A stretch of 64,000 bases of DNA, from positions 62,001-126,000 of the forward strand of contig WIXG01000044.1 in NCBI GenBank assembly GCA_009869945.1. The letters are read 5' to 3'. This document shows, piece after piece, positions 21,802-34,238 of the stretch. The notes beneath the pieces were generated by a model. The model did not search any database. It worked only from the letters and a program-made list of their open reading frames with translations, and was not told the origin of the DNA. Both the position numbers and the translations under genes were made by a program. Within the stretch, counting starts at the first letter, position 1; every line of letters begins with the position of its first letter. This DNA is from Mesaphorura yosii (Eukaryota > Arthropoda > Collembola > Poduromorpha > Tullbergiidae).

Positions 21802-23206
21802 ATGGATGTCAAACCTGGAACAAGTAGCGCTGCCAGCACCTCTGCTGCCAAATACAATAAGGACTACTCCCCAGAAATCGAAACGTTAGCACGCGATGAG
21901 CTATCAATGCAAGTTGATTGTGTCAGTTGGAATCGAAGGTATTGCAACCTGCTGGCAGTCGGAGGCTACAGATTAAACGAAAAGGATACAAGTCTGCGGG
22001 AGGGACTTTTGTACCTCGTCATCTTCGACGCAAGCTTACCGAGTGGTGCGTCCATCATTCAAGAAGAGCCGATGGCCGGCATCTTGGACCTGAAATGGGA
22101 AACGACTGAGAACGAGTATCTTGCAATAGCCGCGTCCAACTGTATCTCCATTTATCATCTTAGCCTTGACAAAGGAGGAGTCTTCAGCTTGAATTGTCTG
22201 AGCGACTACCTCCTAGATACTACCAAGTCGAGTATGATGGCGATTTACGTCGAATGGGTTTCCCCAGATGAAATAATTTACAGTGATTCAGTCGGTACTG
22301 TCGCATTGCTTGGAGTATTTGAAGAGTGCAGAATAGACAAGAGGAAACCAAATTCGGATCCCATCGCCAGAATTAAAAGAGACGCCGGTATAGAGCCCAG
22401 CCAAAATGGCACGACAAGGCTTACGTTGGTTCCTCTCGAAGATGCCACCATACATGCCTCCATCATTTGGGTTGTACATTATGACAAAGATTCAGAAATC
22501 GTGTATACCGGAGCGGATGATGGAACATTTGTCGCATTCCACATGTCCAACTTTCAGACGAAAGAGTCGTGGTTTGTCAAGAGGTTCCCAGTCGGAGTTA
22601 CTTCCATTAATACGATTGATGACGTGGTCGCAGTAGGAAGGTAAACACGAAAGTCGAATCCATTCAGGAATTCAGGCGCCTCGCGCATTTCACTAAAGCA
22701 TATTGTTTTCTTTTTGCTTTTCAATAGTTATGATGACCTGCTACGGATTTACACATTCAACATAACTGACAAGCCTGAAAGAAAAGTGTCACTGGCCTAT
22801 CAAACCGAAATGAATTTAGGAGGAACGGTGTGGCGCACGTTGTGGCTGCCAAACATGATTGAAGATGAAGAAGAGGACACGGGAAGCCACAAAGTTCACT
22901 ACAAAATTGCAGTGGCCGCCGCCAGAAACGGAGTTCATTTGTTGTCGTTAAGAAGACCTTCATGGTAAATGAAACAGGAAATTTCACCGCATCCTTTAAG
23001 CACCTCAGTGCTTCTGCTCTCCATTTACTTTGAAATGTATTTTCAATTTTAGGACTTGGAGCAAACACGTCTCATGCTTGGACTATCAAGGAGCATTGGC
23101 CTATGGAATAGATGTAAAAGAAAATGTTCACGAAAAGTCTTACACGGTCGCAACCTGCTATTTTGACAACCACGCGCTTCACGTCTGGAAAACAAAAGCG
23201 TTTTGA
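21802..23206 (+). CDS. DPH7: Diphthine methyltransferase (WD40 protein)
   Basis: Three exons: 21802-22640, 22728-22964 and 23053-23206; introns 87 and 88 bp; 409 residues (human 452). WD40-like blades are visible throughout: ILDLKWETTENEYLAIA, SIIWVVHYDKDSEIVYTGADDG, and the family-typical SYDDLLRIYTF followed by GGTVWRTLWLPN. The last blade contains HVSCLDYQGALAYGIDV and ends NHALHVWKTKAF. The enzyme demethylates the methyl-ester intermediate in diphthamide synthesis on elongation factor 2, allowing the final amidation step. The start codon opens directly into the conserved DYSPEIETL region after a short Ser/Thr/Ala-rich leader. Polyadenylation signal AATAAA is at 23372-23377. Confidence 0.92.
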
Positions 23207-24145
23207 GTACTTGATTACAATTTTGATGTTTTATACAGAATTTTGTATTGGCGATTGAATGCGAACACGAACTCACGAACCTTTATGTAACATAATTTAT
23301 TCCAAATTATACAAACAGAGGTTAGTTGTGTAATGTAGTCAGATAAGTTAAGATTATGAGAATATTGTTTTAATAAAGTCAGTAATTAGCAATTGTACTT
23401 GGAGAACTCACGCGAAGGCGAGGGTAGTAAAAAGACTGGTAGGTGGCAAAAGATTCAAAGCTGCCTTAATCGGAATACAAAACAAAAGGAAGGTTAATAG
23501 ATCACAACAGAGATCACAATCATCGAAAACAGAAGCATAACATAACGAAAATGAAAAACGAATACAGTAAACAGTAGTATTGAACACTTTTTAACAACAA
23601 TAGCGTTACTTCACTATCTTTTACATAATTTGCATTCGCATACACATTTGCATTGCAGAGACACCGGTAACTTCATTTACATCGTCGCATTACATAATTT
23701 GCTCTGCATTGAACTTTCGATGAGATCTGACGCTTACCATCACTAACAACTAACGAGCGCATTGCAAACAATGCACAAAGGCTTAGTTTCTTAATTACTT
23801 AATTGACAATCGTGTTGCGTGCTCCTTGTGACTTTGACTTGGCTTGACTGACATTGGTTTCGTTTCAGCTGCACGAACTGTACTTGCTTGCTAGGCTAAA
23901 ATTCTGCCATAAAGAGCACCAATCAATTATCTATTAAGTTTCAGCTAGGTCAAAGGTCAAGTAATCATTTGGTTTAGTTATACGCGAATACATAAATTAA
24001 TCCCACGTTCGGGATTATCTGTCGGGACTTAGAACACTATTGTAACAAGGTAACTCACTTTCTCGACTACAGCTCGAGGTAACAAGAGGTAAATAAATAT
24101 AATACATTAATTCTCGAGCCGCCGGTATGACTAACAGCTGTCAGC
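23207..24145. other. Tail-to-tail 3' region of DPH7 and the membrane-protein gene
   Basis: 939 bp of AT-rich sequence between two convergent stop codons. The DPH7 polyadenylation signal AATAAA is at 23372-23377. No clear AATAAA was identified for the minus-strand gene. No coding sequence seen. Confidence 0.5.
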
Positions 24146-27100
24146 TTAGACTGAAGTTCCAAAAGTTGCATGCACAACGGCTTCCAAAGTCATTTCTTCG
24201 GGTGATGCCAAACTCGCTTTCGAGGCGTGACTTGAGTCGTGTTTACGATTATTGACACTTGACACTGAACCTTTTTTGAATTTACCCGGAAGCGACGGCG
24301 TCTCCTTTCTGCTCCCGCTTGCGCTAACTGACCCGCGGTATTGCAAAGGGTCGTGGTCGTGGTGGTTCGAGTAAACCTGCCGGCTCGTGCCTTCACCATG
24401 ATCGCGGCCATAGCTGCTGCTGCAGCCAGGCATTTGCGCTTGCAGTGGCAATGTGTTGTCAATGTTAATTTGCACAAATTCGTCGCTTCCACTTCCACCT
24501 TCACCGCTGTCACGCTCGTCTGACGAGGAAAATGAGCTGCCGAGGTTCAAACTTATGCAGTCTTGGTTCAGTGTAGGACCCGAATCCTGTTCAAATATTC
24601 CAAAATCAGCATCAAGTGGGTAAAGGTGGATTACGAAAGCGTTTGTCTACCTGTAATGCCTTAAGAATTGCTTGACAAACTGGATGTTCGATTGCAAACG
24701 GGTGTTCCGTCTCTCGATTGTGAATGATGACAGAGATGAATGCAGGATGTAAAATAGGAATGGGAATCGAGAAATTACGTGTCAACGGATCTTCACCTCT
24801 ACAAAATGAAAGTGGATAATGTCAGTACAACTCAACGCGTCTTTACGATTAGCGATTAAGAGATTGCCAATCGTAAAGACGCGTTGGTACAACTACAACT
24901 TTCAGCCCTTGCTATGGCTATGACTGTGAAAACTCCAAAGCAAACTTACATCAAGGAAGAACGAACCATCGGATTGAATGCAGACACGTCCAAGAACGGT
25001 GAATGAATCTGGTATTTAACTTTTGACATTGTGATTGGAACTTCGCTCCTCCAAAAATCATCTTCAACGCTTTCGATGAATAGCTCTGACCCGAGAGGGT
25101 TCCCTTTGATTCTCATCTGAATTCATAACAGGAACAATTGCGGCATTACGAAAAGTGCCTGGGAAAGTACAGCCATTCACCTATGAGAACTTGCCTCCAA
25201 ATTAAAACAAATATCCGAGTCTTCCAACGGCGTGAGGAAGTCTTGTGAGAATATTTCACTGAATAAATTAAGCGTCAGATTCATCCAATCGTAAGTTTCC
25301 AGTCCTCTTGATTCCCAAAAATGTGTGACTTCATCTTCGCTCATCATTCTGGCAAACACGTGTTCCGGATAGAATGTTTGTGCCATTTTGCATGCAACAA
25401 GAAGCACTCGTTCGAGCGAAGGCTTCCGCATCTTGATTCTCGATCTTGTCTCTACGTTCAGGTTAGTTTCAAGCTCGTGTCGTCGCCGTGTTACCTTATC
25501 TTCTAAACTTGTCCTTATCATTTGCGTTTCTTGAATCAGATCACGGAAAGGACCCGGTTCGGTTTCAACAAGCTTCGCGGAAAAGGGTGAAAAAATAGCT
25601 GTCATAAAGGATTTGAAATCTAGTTGCGGTTGAGTTATAGTCTGGAAAAATTAAAAAGTGTGAATTTAGTGTGTGTGTGACCCAGTTGTTGAAATCTTAC
25701 CTTGTAAGCTTAATTAAAGCCATTATCGTTATGTTCAAAATCACATCAAATAGATCCTTGACTAGTTCATACCTGGTTAGTCTTTTGGTAGAATATATTG
25801 AGTTCATCTGTTTCAAGTCGAACTTGGAAGGCAATCAACGCTTGTTCTACGGTAATCTGCAAAAAGAAGATACAAAATCAGCCAGGAACTCGTCTGAAAT
25901 TGGCACTGAAAGCCTGAACTGAATTCTTTTGTCAACGCTTACCTCAAAATAAAAATCTGGAGAAAAGCCTGGGCCTGTCAAAGCAATTGAAAATTGCAGA
26001 TTGTGCTCTGATCCTTAACAGTTACCTAAAATTACTTGCATTCGTGCTTACCCATAATTCTCTTCACTATCCAACTGTCCCCAGCTGGCAACCTTGCGTT
26101 GGGCTTTATTAGCACATAGAAAACTAGAGAATCCCATAGAAGTCGCACTCCATAATTTATAATTGTCCCTGAAATCAAAATATTTGCAATGATGCCAGTA
26201 CACGTTCTCGTAGCTATTCATGTAGACTTACAAATGACAATTAAACCGGTTATCAAAGGAGAAACAATGCAAGCACCCAGCACGCATAAAAGTCCTTTAC
26301 CAATCCCATTGATTAAAAATGACCCGAATATTATAAATATTGAACCGAATTTCATTTTGTCTGAGTGCGGGCAGTCAAAGTCGTAAATGAGGATGCAGAC
26401 TATGTGAAATACCACCACGGCGAATGGAACCCTGCAACGTCGACAAATGACCATTATTCTGACGGTTTGAAACCGCACAAGACAATAATAACGTACCAAA
26501 TCGGAGCCGTAATCGCGAGCAGAATGCTCACGAATGAGACAAACACGTCAACGATAGGAAACCCGATCGCCAATGCAATTGATGGCAGTGCGCCTTTGAT
26601 TACAATGTTCCAGAATCGATTCACGAAACGACTCCATCCTTGACGACCCAAGAAGCCAATATCCGGTTTACTCTCGAACCGCGTTCGCGCTTTACTAACA
26701 TGTCGCCAGATTGAAGTCAGTCTTGATGCAAGCGTTTCAACTTGTGAGGCTTTTTGTGGGCATAGCGTTCCATTAACTTGAGACAGTTCCAAAACGGGCA
26801 GGAATGGACGCGGGCAGAATACAGCTCGAAAGCTTACTGGACTAGACCAGGGAATCTAAAGACAAAAGAAAGAATACTAAAGTTGCATTTTCAAACATTT
26901 AATTATCTCGAAGTCCAATCGCATAACAGCACTTACCACATAACCCAAGAAATATATTGCATTTAGAATCCACGTAATTGTCCTGAATACAATATTCGTA
27001 ATTCTCCACAGCGGCCAGCGAGACGTCGACCATCTCGACATCATTCTTTCCATTGTAAATATAGGCTAAAATGTAAACCACATATCACAAGGTTTGTGGT

Positions 27101-29500
27101 GACCACAGGTTGCAGGTGTCTTGCGGACTTACGTGGTACGCATCCGTCCTCGGTGAAGTGATCGAAGTTGGAGTATGGCTCACGACCGTCGGAATAACTT
27201 CCTCCTGCCCGTGGAGACTTCGGGTTATCACATAATTCTCAGGTCTCCAGATTAATGTCTTCCACTCGTAAGTTCGACAGGGAATTTTGTCAGACTCCAA
27301 TTCCTTCCGAAGCACGGGTGCGGTCTAAGGGCATTTAGGTTTAACCATCGAATTGCGCCAGATCAGACAAGTGACTACCTAAACCGTGAGAGCGTCTTAC
27401 GTCGCGCATGAACGCCAAATCCCTCGACAGGAAATATTTATGCTGCTTCAACTCTTGCTGCTGACAGAGTTCCAGCGACATTTCATGGGGCAGCCAGCCG
27501 TTCTCTTCACAAAATTTTGCCTGGATTCTCTTCATATGAGTTGTTAACCAAACAGGGTCCCGGCTGAGAATCGGGTATTTCCCATGAACAAACTTTTTCT
27601 TGTCACGAAGATGAGATTCCATCTTCAACTCGACATTATCAAGAGCTCTGAGTAATAAATTCGAGTCTTCAAAACTGTTCATCAACCATGTTATTCTTCC
27701 ACATTAACTAAAATGCGTACCTGTGCATTAGGACATAGAAGTGACCTTGCTCCATCAGCAATTTATCAACTTCATTTCCCAGCGCACGAATATCCGCAGA
27801 AGTTAGGACAGCATTGTACACCCTCCTTAAGTATTCATCAGTAACCATCAGATTTGCCTCCTGAAAAGCCACGTACGTGCTACCTATGCTTACTTTTTCC
27901 CATATTATCAATATTTTTTCTAAAAAGCTTACGGCTTCGATTTCACTCTCGTTCGTTTTGCGATTCTTCAATTCGGCAATTACAGTTTCGCGAAAAGATA
28001 AAAACCACCCTCGACTACACTTTTCCAGGATCTTCCCCAAGGTCTGTCCAATTTTACGAAACAAATCCCTGTGAATTCAAGAAGTATAAACTGTATTCAA
28101 GAGGAGCAGATTAACCGTGATAAGTTTTCTTACCTGTCAAACAGACGAAGGTCCACGTCAAGTGAAACTGGTGTAGTAAATCTGTATGGAATTGGCGGTG
28201 GCCTCTCCATGGCTAGCGTCACTTTTTCCTTCATAGCTTTGGTCCATTGATTCCGAACATACCGACCAACCTGTCGAGCTCCGTCTCCCTAAAATGTCGA
28301 AATCCGCAATGAATTTACAATATTACTTGAATTTGTAATCAGCCAGAAACCAGATTTTAACTACATACCTTGCATTTAAGTTCTGCCACCAAGTATTTGC
28401 ACCTTTCTTCGTGTATTCTTATTTCTAAATTAGGAACGTACACCTTCCCGAACCCAAAGACCAAATCGACAAATTCCACCAAATCCCTACGCATCGAACG
28501 CAGGCATTGCAAAAGGCAGTGATCATGAACTTCCTTTTTCTCAGGGTTTCCAAGAATTAGTTCAACAGCATAGATGGTTACGAATCTTAGTGCAAGTGCC
28601 AGTCCGTCCAAATACTCCTCCCGAGCCGTTTCAATTCCTTTTTGAAATACTGGGTTTAGTTTCCATACATGGGCTTGACCAGGAAAATTGAGACTCGGTA
28701 CGGTAAATTGTCTGTAAAACAACAATATAAATCTTTATTAGTATGGTCATAGCCTCATTATCCACCAAAATACAGGCATAAATTATGCAATCGAAACTGC
28801 AACCTGCCACGACTTCATTCAAACTTGCTACTTGGCATACACCATCAAAATGCGGGCCAGACATTATCGAGACAAAGTTGGCATTCGTCCCAAACAAATA
28901 CAGTGCCGTTGTCAATTATGAGAATTATACGATTAATTATTGGCATTCGCTCATGTGTCGAATCTTTGCTCTGTTCTCGTAACCTGTGTACAAGTTCGAG
29001 TACCTGATAAACATGTCAATGTCGACGTTTGACTTGTCAATTAGCAAATTATCATACTCACAACTCCACACCAAAACTAATCAAAGCAAACGCATTTTAC
29101 AAGTATTTGAGCTCACCCTTTTCGCTTAATAGACTGCAACTGGTTATAAATGAGATACTTTGGATTTCCTTTGGAATCGGTTGTAAGCGCGTCCAATTCA
29201 TCAAACGTTGGTAGGATAAAGAGATCTTGAAGGCATACTGACTTATTATCGACAATCGACGGAGGTAACGTGATAGGAAATGTCTTCCAACGTTCCAAGT
29301 TGACTTCTGCGACTTGCTGTATTTTTTCGATAATTTCACGCACCGCAGGATTAGTGATCTTGTCCCATCGGATGGAGCTTGCAAGATCAAGTTTGACTTT
29401 CTGAAATCGGACAAGGATACACAGTAATTAGCACATTAATTAACACAATGCGCGACGAAAAGTAAAAGAACTAAAGAACACCTCTTACCTCCGCAATCAT
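24146..29500 (-). CDS. Conserved-looking multi-pass membrane protein of unknown function
   Basis: Eighteen exons: 29489-29500, 29117-29400, 28369-28711, 28134-28288, 27933-28068, 27721-27860, 27401-27674, 27133-27324, 26937-27065, 26497-26855, 26232-26431, 26052-26168, 25943-25974, 25773-25856, 25195-25641, 24950-25116, 24651-24798 and 24146-24586. The frame closes at 1219 residues. The N-terminal about 510 residues are hydrophilic and helical with no signal peptide. About residues 530-790 hold roughly five or six hydrophobic helices (ITWILNAIYFLGYV; GALPSIALAIGFPIVDVFV; VPFAVVVFHIVCILIYDF; CVLGACIVSPLITGLIVI). After them come a soluble domain (FYPEHVFARM, WESRGLETYDW, FSEIFSQDFLTPLED), a basic coiled segment and a Ser-rich acidic tail. 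Many exons with clean splicing point to a functional gene. I do not recognise the family; a sorting nexin was considered and dropped. Function and location unknown. Confidence 0.82.
24833..24886. repeat. Perfect 18-bp inverted repeat in an intron
   Basis: CAACGCGTCTTTACGATT (24833-24850) and its exact reverse complement (24869-24886) flank an 18-bp spacer, inside the 151-bp intron between coding exons 16 and 17 of the membrane-protein gene. The word GTACAACT occurs next to both arms. RNA from either strand could fold into a stable hairpin. Confidence 0.9.
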
Positions 29501-32500
29501 GTTGACTAATAACTGGTAATCCTGTCTGGTAACGTTACTGACTTAGCCATTAGACTCGAATCACTGTTTCATGTTCACCAGCCTCGATTCGTTAAGGAGT
29601 ACATAGCAATTGCAAAAGCAAAACATCGTCAGCTATTCCATCGCTTCCATAATTTCCATTCGGAAGTCTCCCACAAACTGAGCTTCTATTTTTTTAAAAA
29701 ATTACTTCATTTCTTTTCTTTTCAACCAGTAAAAGGGAACAGCTGATCAATTCCAAATTTAAGTGAGCCTCGTCGTCCGTCGGTTATTATATTGACCTTT
29801 TCTTTGCTTGCAATGTTATTGACACGACACGCACGACACTGCAACACGGTGATGGGCTCCTCGCAAATAGCACTCAATTGAAATGGCCTGTAATTGGCTT
29901 GTAATGTTGTTGAGACCAACTTCCTGTGTTGTTTATGAGCGAATACAAACGAGCGAACGTGAAAATTATGAAATGTGAAGGACTCAATTATAAAACTCGA
30001 TGCAAACGTCAATAGCCAGTACGCAAAGGCAGAGACAAGGGGTCATGGAACATGGGCTGGATTGTAATGCTAATATTTGCACTTTAACTTTATTAATAAC
30101 TCTACATTTTTGTAAGCAAATATCTCGTCTGCAATCGCACTACCTCACTCTTCTAAAATTACATGGTACTACCACCAACTACCGACTACCGTACTTTGCT
30201 GCTCGCGCTCTTACTGCAATCTACAGTTGGTCTACAATCTCCATGCAGTGCGATGAAACTACTGTGAACTGTGTTAAGTACGTATATGGAATGTCCCTTC
30301 TGAGAATCCAAGTCTAGTCTATTAGTCTAGTCTACTGCTAGTCCACAGTTTAGTTTAGCAGCAATCTCTGATGTACCGTAACTAGAAGCAGAAGAAGTGC
30401 GACAGCGAGTAAGTATGAAATACTTGTTATGCGGAAGGAAATAATGTACACATCAAATAATTCTATATATAGACAATCCATGAGCGAACGAGCGTGAATG
30501 CTGTTGCTAATGATGTACATGACGTGAAGCATGAAACAAGAAACACGAAACATGATCATGGCGTGGTTCTAAAGTTCTGTAATCCAGACAGGTGCAAAAC
30601 CAAAACACTGGCGCAGGTGAGCCGTGAACCAGAACCAGGAGCCAAGAGCCAAGCCGTAGCAGTAGTCGTGGCTTTAATTAGAAGGTGTCAACAGTCAAGA
30701 TTTGGTGATAAAAATAGCGGCACGAGCGTGCTACTGCCACTGCCATTAAGCGAACCGTGCATGGTGCCGGCTTTCACCTGAATTGCCTGAAAACAAGAAT
30801 CGCATGAACACGCAATTCGTGATCAATGCCACGCATTACGACTTCGTGCTCGGTGCATGTTGATCTCCCATTTTATTGACTCTAATTCCTTTGGGGACGA
30901 TACGCACTTTCGAGGAATTAATTGCTCGCAATTTGAGTTTTACGATCGAATTTATTGCCACGAAATAGAAACGCAAATGCATTGTTTGTTCGACCCACGA
31001 CGCGACGATGTGGCGAGGCAATGCAAAGGCAACAATTCACCAAGAAGCTAGTGCGACAGTTAATGGTTAATGACTCTTGCTTGTACTAGAACGCCAGACT
31101 CCAAACCGTTGAATTCTGGCTTGACTTCCATGCTCTCCCTTCGCTGTTGTTGCTTTTGGTATTCTCAACGGGAAAAGTAATAAATTACTGCACGAGAGAT
31201 TCATTAATTGTTTCTTTCTCTCGTGGGTCTGGCCTGGCCTGCAGTCTGTTCTGGTTCTCTGTTCTGTTCTGCTCTGTCGCGCAGTTATTCATTCATATTA
31301 TTCTCATTTTCAAATAACAATAGATCACTTCCAAGTACACGTACACGGAGACAAAAGCAAAGACAATGGAGACAAAACCACGACCAGTGCGAAAGTGCAG
31401 AGGTCCGGCAACGAGCTACGTGCAGACAGCAGGCTTTTAACGTTTGGCATCACCAAATTATGTTCTCAATGAATAGAAAGTCCCTCGTCGTCGCGTGTCA
31501 CAGACTAATCGACTCGAGTGCCGAGTTTGCTTTCATTAATTAACTCTTAACTGATAATTCCTTGTTTCGCGTGCACTGAGCCTGCTGTTGAAGGCTTCAA
31601 CGAGTCAACGCGCTTCGATTTGCGTTGCCCACTGCCCCAAATTTGCATAAAATCCCAATTTTTGGGAACAGAACAGGTCGCCATAAATCGCCATCACTAT
31701 CGCTATTCAGTCGGCACACAACAAGTTTTCAATTCACAATTCTCACGTTTCTGTGTGTGAATATTTGACTTTCTCGAGCTGGTGTCTTGTTTTCTGTAAC
31801 GCTGCGTACGAATTTTATGACCAATAATGAAGTATTTACTTTCGATGAATGGAATCTGCGCCTCGCTGAGCTGCACGTTACCAGCCATAAAAGGCACCGC
31901 TCTTAATGCAGCAGTAATTGCAATTGAGCTCAAAAATGCAAAAATGCATGTAACAATTGTACGCGATATGCAAATGAGCTCGGTAAACACGTTTGTTTAC
32001 TGTGCATTATGTTCGACGAGCGACCTACAAGACACAAGTTAAAGTTTTGACTGTTGCCTGCTAACAAGTAGTAACAAATGACAGCTGCAGTTGTGTTGCG
32101 AGTGGCAAATTTTACTTACGAGTTGTGACATTGGATGCGATGTAGTGACAAATATTTTACTGTGGCCATTCTACATTCGAGACGGCATGTTGATAATAAT
32201 GACGACTGAAGTGTTTAGTGGTTGTTTGGGTAAACGTACGGCCGAAATGAGTCGAAGGAGTCGGCCAATTTGCAAAAACTTGATCTCTCATCGTCTTGAT
32301 ACTGTCAACTCAGTCGGTCAATTGATATATTGACTTCAGGTAAGCAAGCTAATTGCAGAAACATTGAATTCTAACAACGAAAAAACCACAACAATCTTGA
32401 ATTTAATGTTTGCACTTCAGGTTGAAAATTGAAATATTTGAACGGCTCGCCCAGATCTTCTGTAATTATCGCTACGCGTACTTTGTTCACTTGCTTAGAA

Positions 32501-32972
32501 TTATTGGGGTCAGCCATTTTTCATTTCTCATTGCTCCTGTCGTAAAATTTTGCCAGTAAAGCGGCTCGATAAAGAATAGATAATAAAATTCGTTGTAGTC
32601 TGGTCTGGTCTCTGTTTCAACGTTCAGGAAAAGCGAGCTGCGTTTTTGCATTTTGACACATTCACATACTTTGTTTGTTTTTTAATTCTAGTACTTGTTC
32701 CGCGCATGCATAAAATTGCTACCACTTCATTTGCTTACTCAGCCAGTTCTCAATTCGCCGCAAGTTTTTATGTTCTGCCCGTATTTAGTATCATGACAAG
32801 AATGACTTATTTAAAACAACGCAATTTATCGTCGTGTTATTGCGTGGTTGGATTCTTCGCTGTTTAACACCGCTAAATTCGTGTTTAAAGTCAAATTCAG
32901 GCAAAAGATGCATGATGCATCGATTTCAAGACGCAGACTCATTTCAAGGCTCAGCTTGAATTGCTTTATTGT

Positions 32973-33010
32973 TATAAATAGCACGCACGGGATTTAGAGC
33001 AAGCTCAGTT
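32973..33010 (+). promoter_or_regulatory. Candidate core promoter (TATA box + TCAGTT initiator)
   Basis: TATAAATA at 32973-32980 is followed by TCAGTT at 33005-33010. The A of the initiator is 34 bp from the first T of the TATA box, a spacing that works in arthropod core promoters. The orientation matches the I-BAR gene 5 kb downstream. It could start a 5' UTR exon of that gene or a non-coding transcript. Confidence 0.45.
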
Positions 33011-34152
33011 TATAGCGGAGCGGGGACCTATCATGCTCCACGCATTGTTTTCTTGCTAATCAGCGCTCTTCACTCAATTTTCGACATTGGCACCGACAAC
33101 GCCTCGTCCGACGCCCCGACTCGTCTCGCTCGAAGCCCAATCTTGATTGATCTTTCCGTGTCAAAGTCAATGCTACTTTACTACTGCTTCTTCTTGCCTG
33201 TTCTTCTGTTACACTGCTCTGATTTACATCATGTATCATCTTCCTTTCTTCAGCTTCGAACAAAATTTGGCACACGGATTTTTTATGTAACTCGCAATCA
33301 CAACTCTGAAATCAACCGTAACCGTAATGCGAATGCAAATGTACATGTAATTGGCAAATGCAATGCAATATGCAAACATATCACTGACGTGCCTTCAATC
33401 AATCATTTTGGGATTCAACTTGCCACACAGCAGGAAACCAGTCAGTCCCTGTCTCGTCTTCGTCTATGCGCTTCTCCGTTTCTCTGTCCTCTCATATTAA
33501 ACTTGTTATTTATTATTTCGGCTTATTTAGTAGGTTGACTCGATATAAATTCCAATTACGGATTAATACACGCATGAGCGATTGCGAATTTGATTACATT
33601 CTTGTTACTTTGGCTTTGGTTTTAGCTTCTTTTGGGATTCGAATTCGAATCGCATGTCGTATCCGCGTGGCTCAACTCAATTCATTTGGCGCTACGTTGA
33701 TGCCAAAAGCCAAATGTGACCGCGACTCGCGACCAAGAGACCAGGATCATCTGCAAACCAAATTCAAGTGGGAACAAGACCAGGCCAGACCAGAATTGAG
33801 CGAGTGGCAAAATAAGCTATCGCAATTGCAATCCGCGTTCATTCTTCGTTCATCGTCCGGTTCAACCTTGCGCTTTGCGATTCGATTGCGTTTTGCGTTG
33901 GAGAAGAGCCAAACCAAATAAAGACAAGCAGGAGAAGGCGAAGAGAGGACAGAAACTGAAACGCCAATAGCCGGCAAGAGCAAGACCGTCAAGTGGATGG
34001 CAGGCAGGCAATAAGCGAGCAATATGAAGCAAATCAAGCGGACGGAAGTTAAAATGACAAAAGATGAGCCAAAAGATTTCTCCGCGCGTGGAGAAAATCC
34101 TTCTGTCAAGTACCGGGCAACGTTCTCAATGCCGACCATGCTGAACTGAAGA

Positions 34153-34238
34153 GGAGAAAGCAAAGAAGGAAAGGAATAGGAAGGGGAATGGAGAAAGCAA
34201 AGAAGGAAAGGAATAGGAAGGGGAATGGAGAAAGCAAA
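34153..34238. repeat. 37-bp purine-rich tandem repeat, 2.3 copies
   Basis: The unit beginning GGAGAAAGCAAAGAAGG and ending GGGGAAT occurs at 34153-34189 and 34190-34226 without mismatch. A partial third copy occupies 34227-34238. The plus strand is almost all purine. Confidence 0.9.

Noticed and set aside
24146..29500. Sorting nexin (PXA-RGS-PX) identity
   Set aside because: Spliced translation shows no PX, RGS or nexin-C motifs. The membrane helices are central, not N-terminal.
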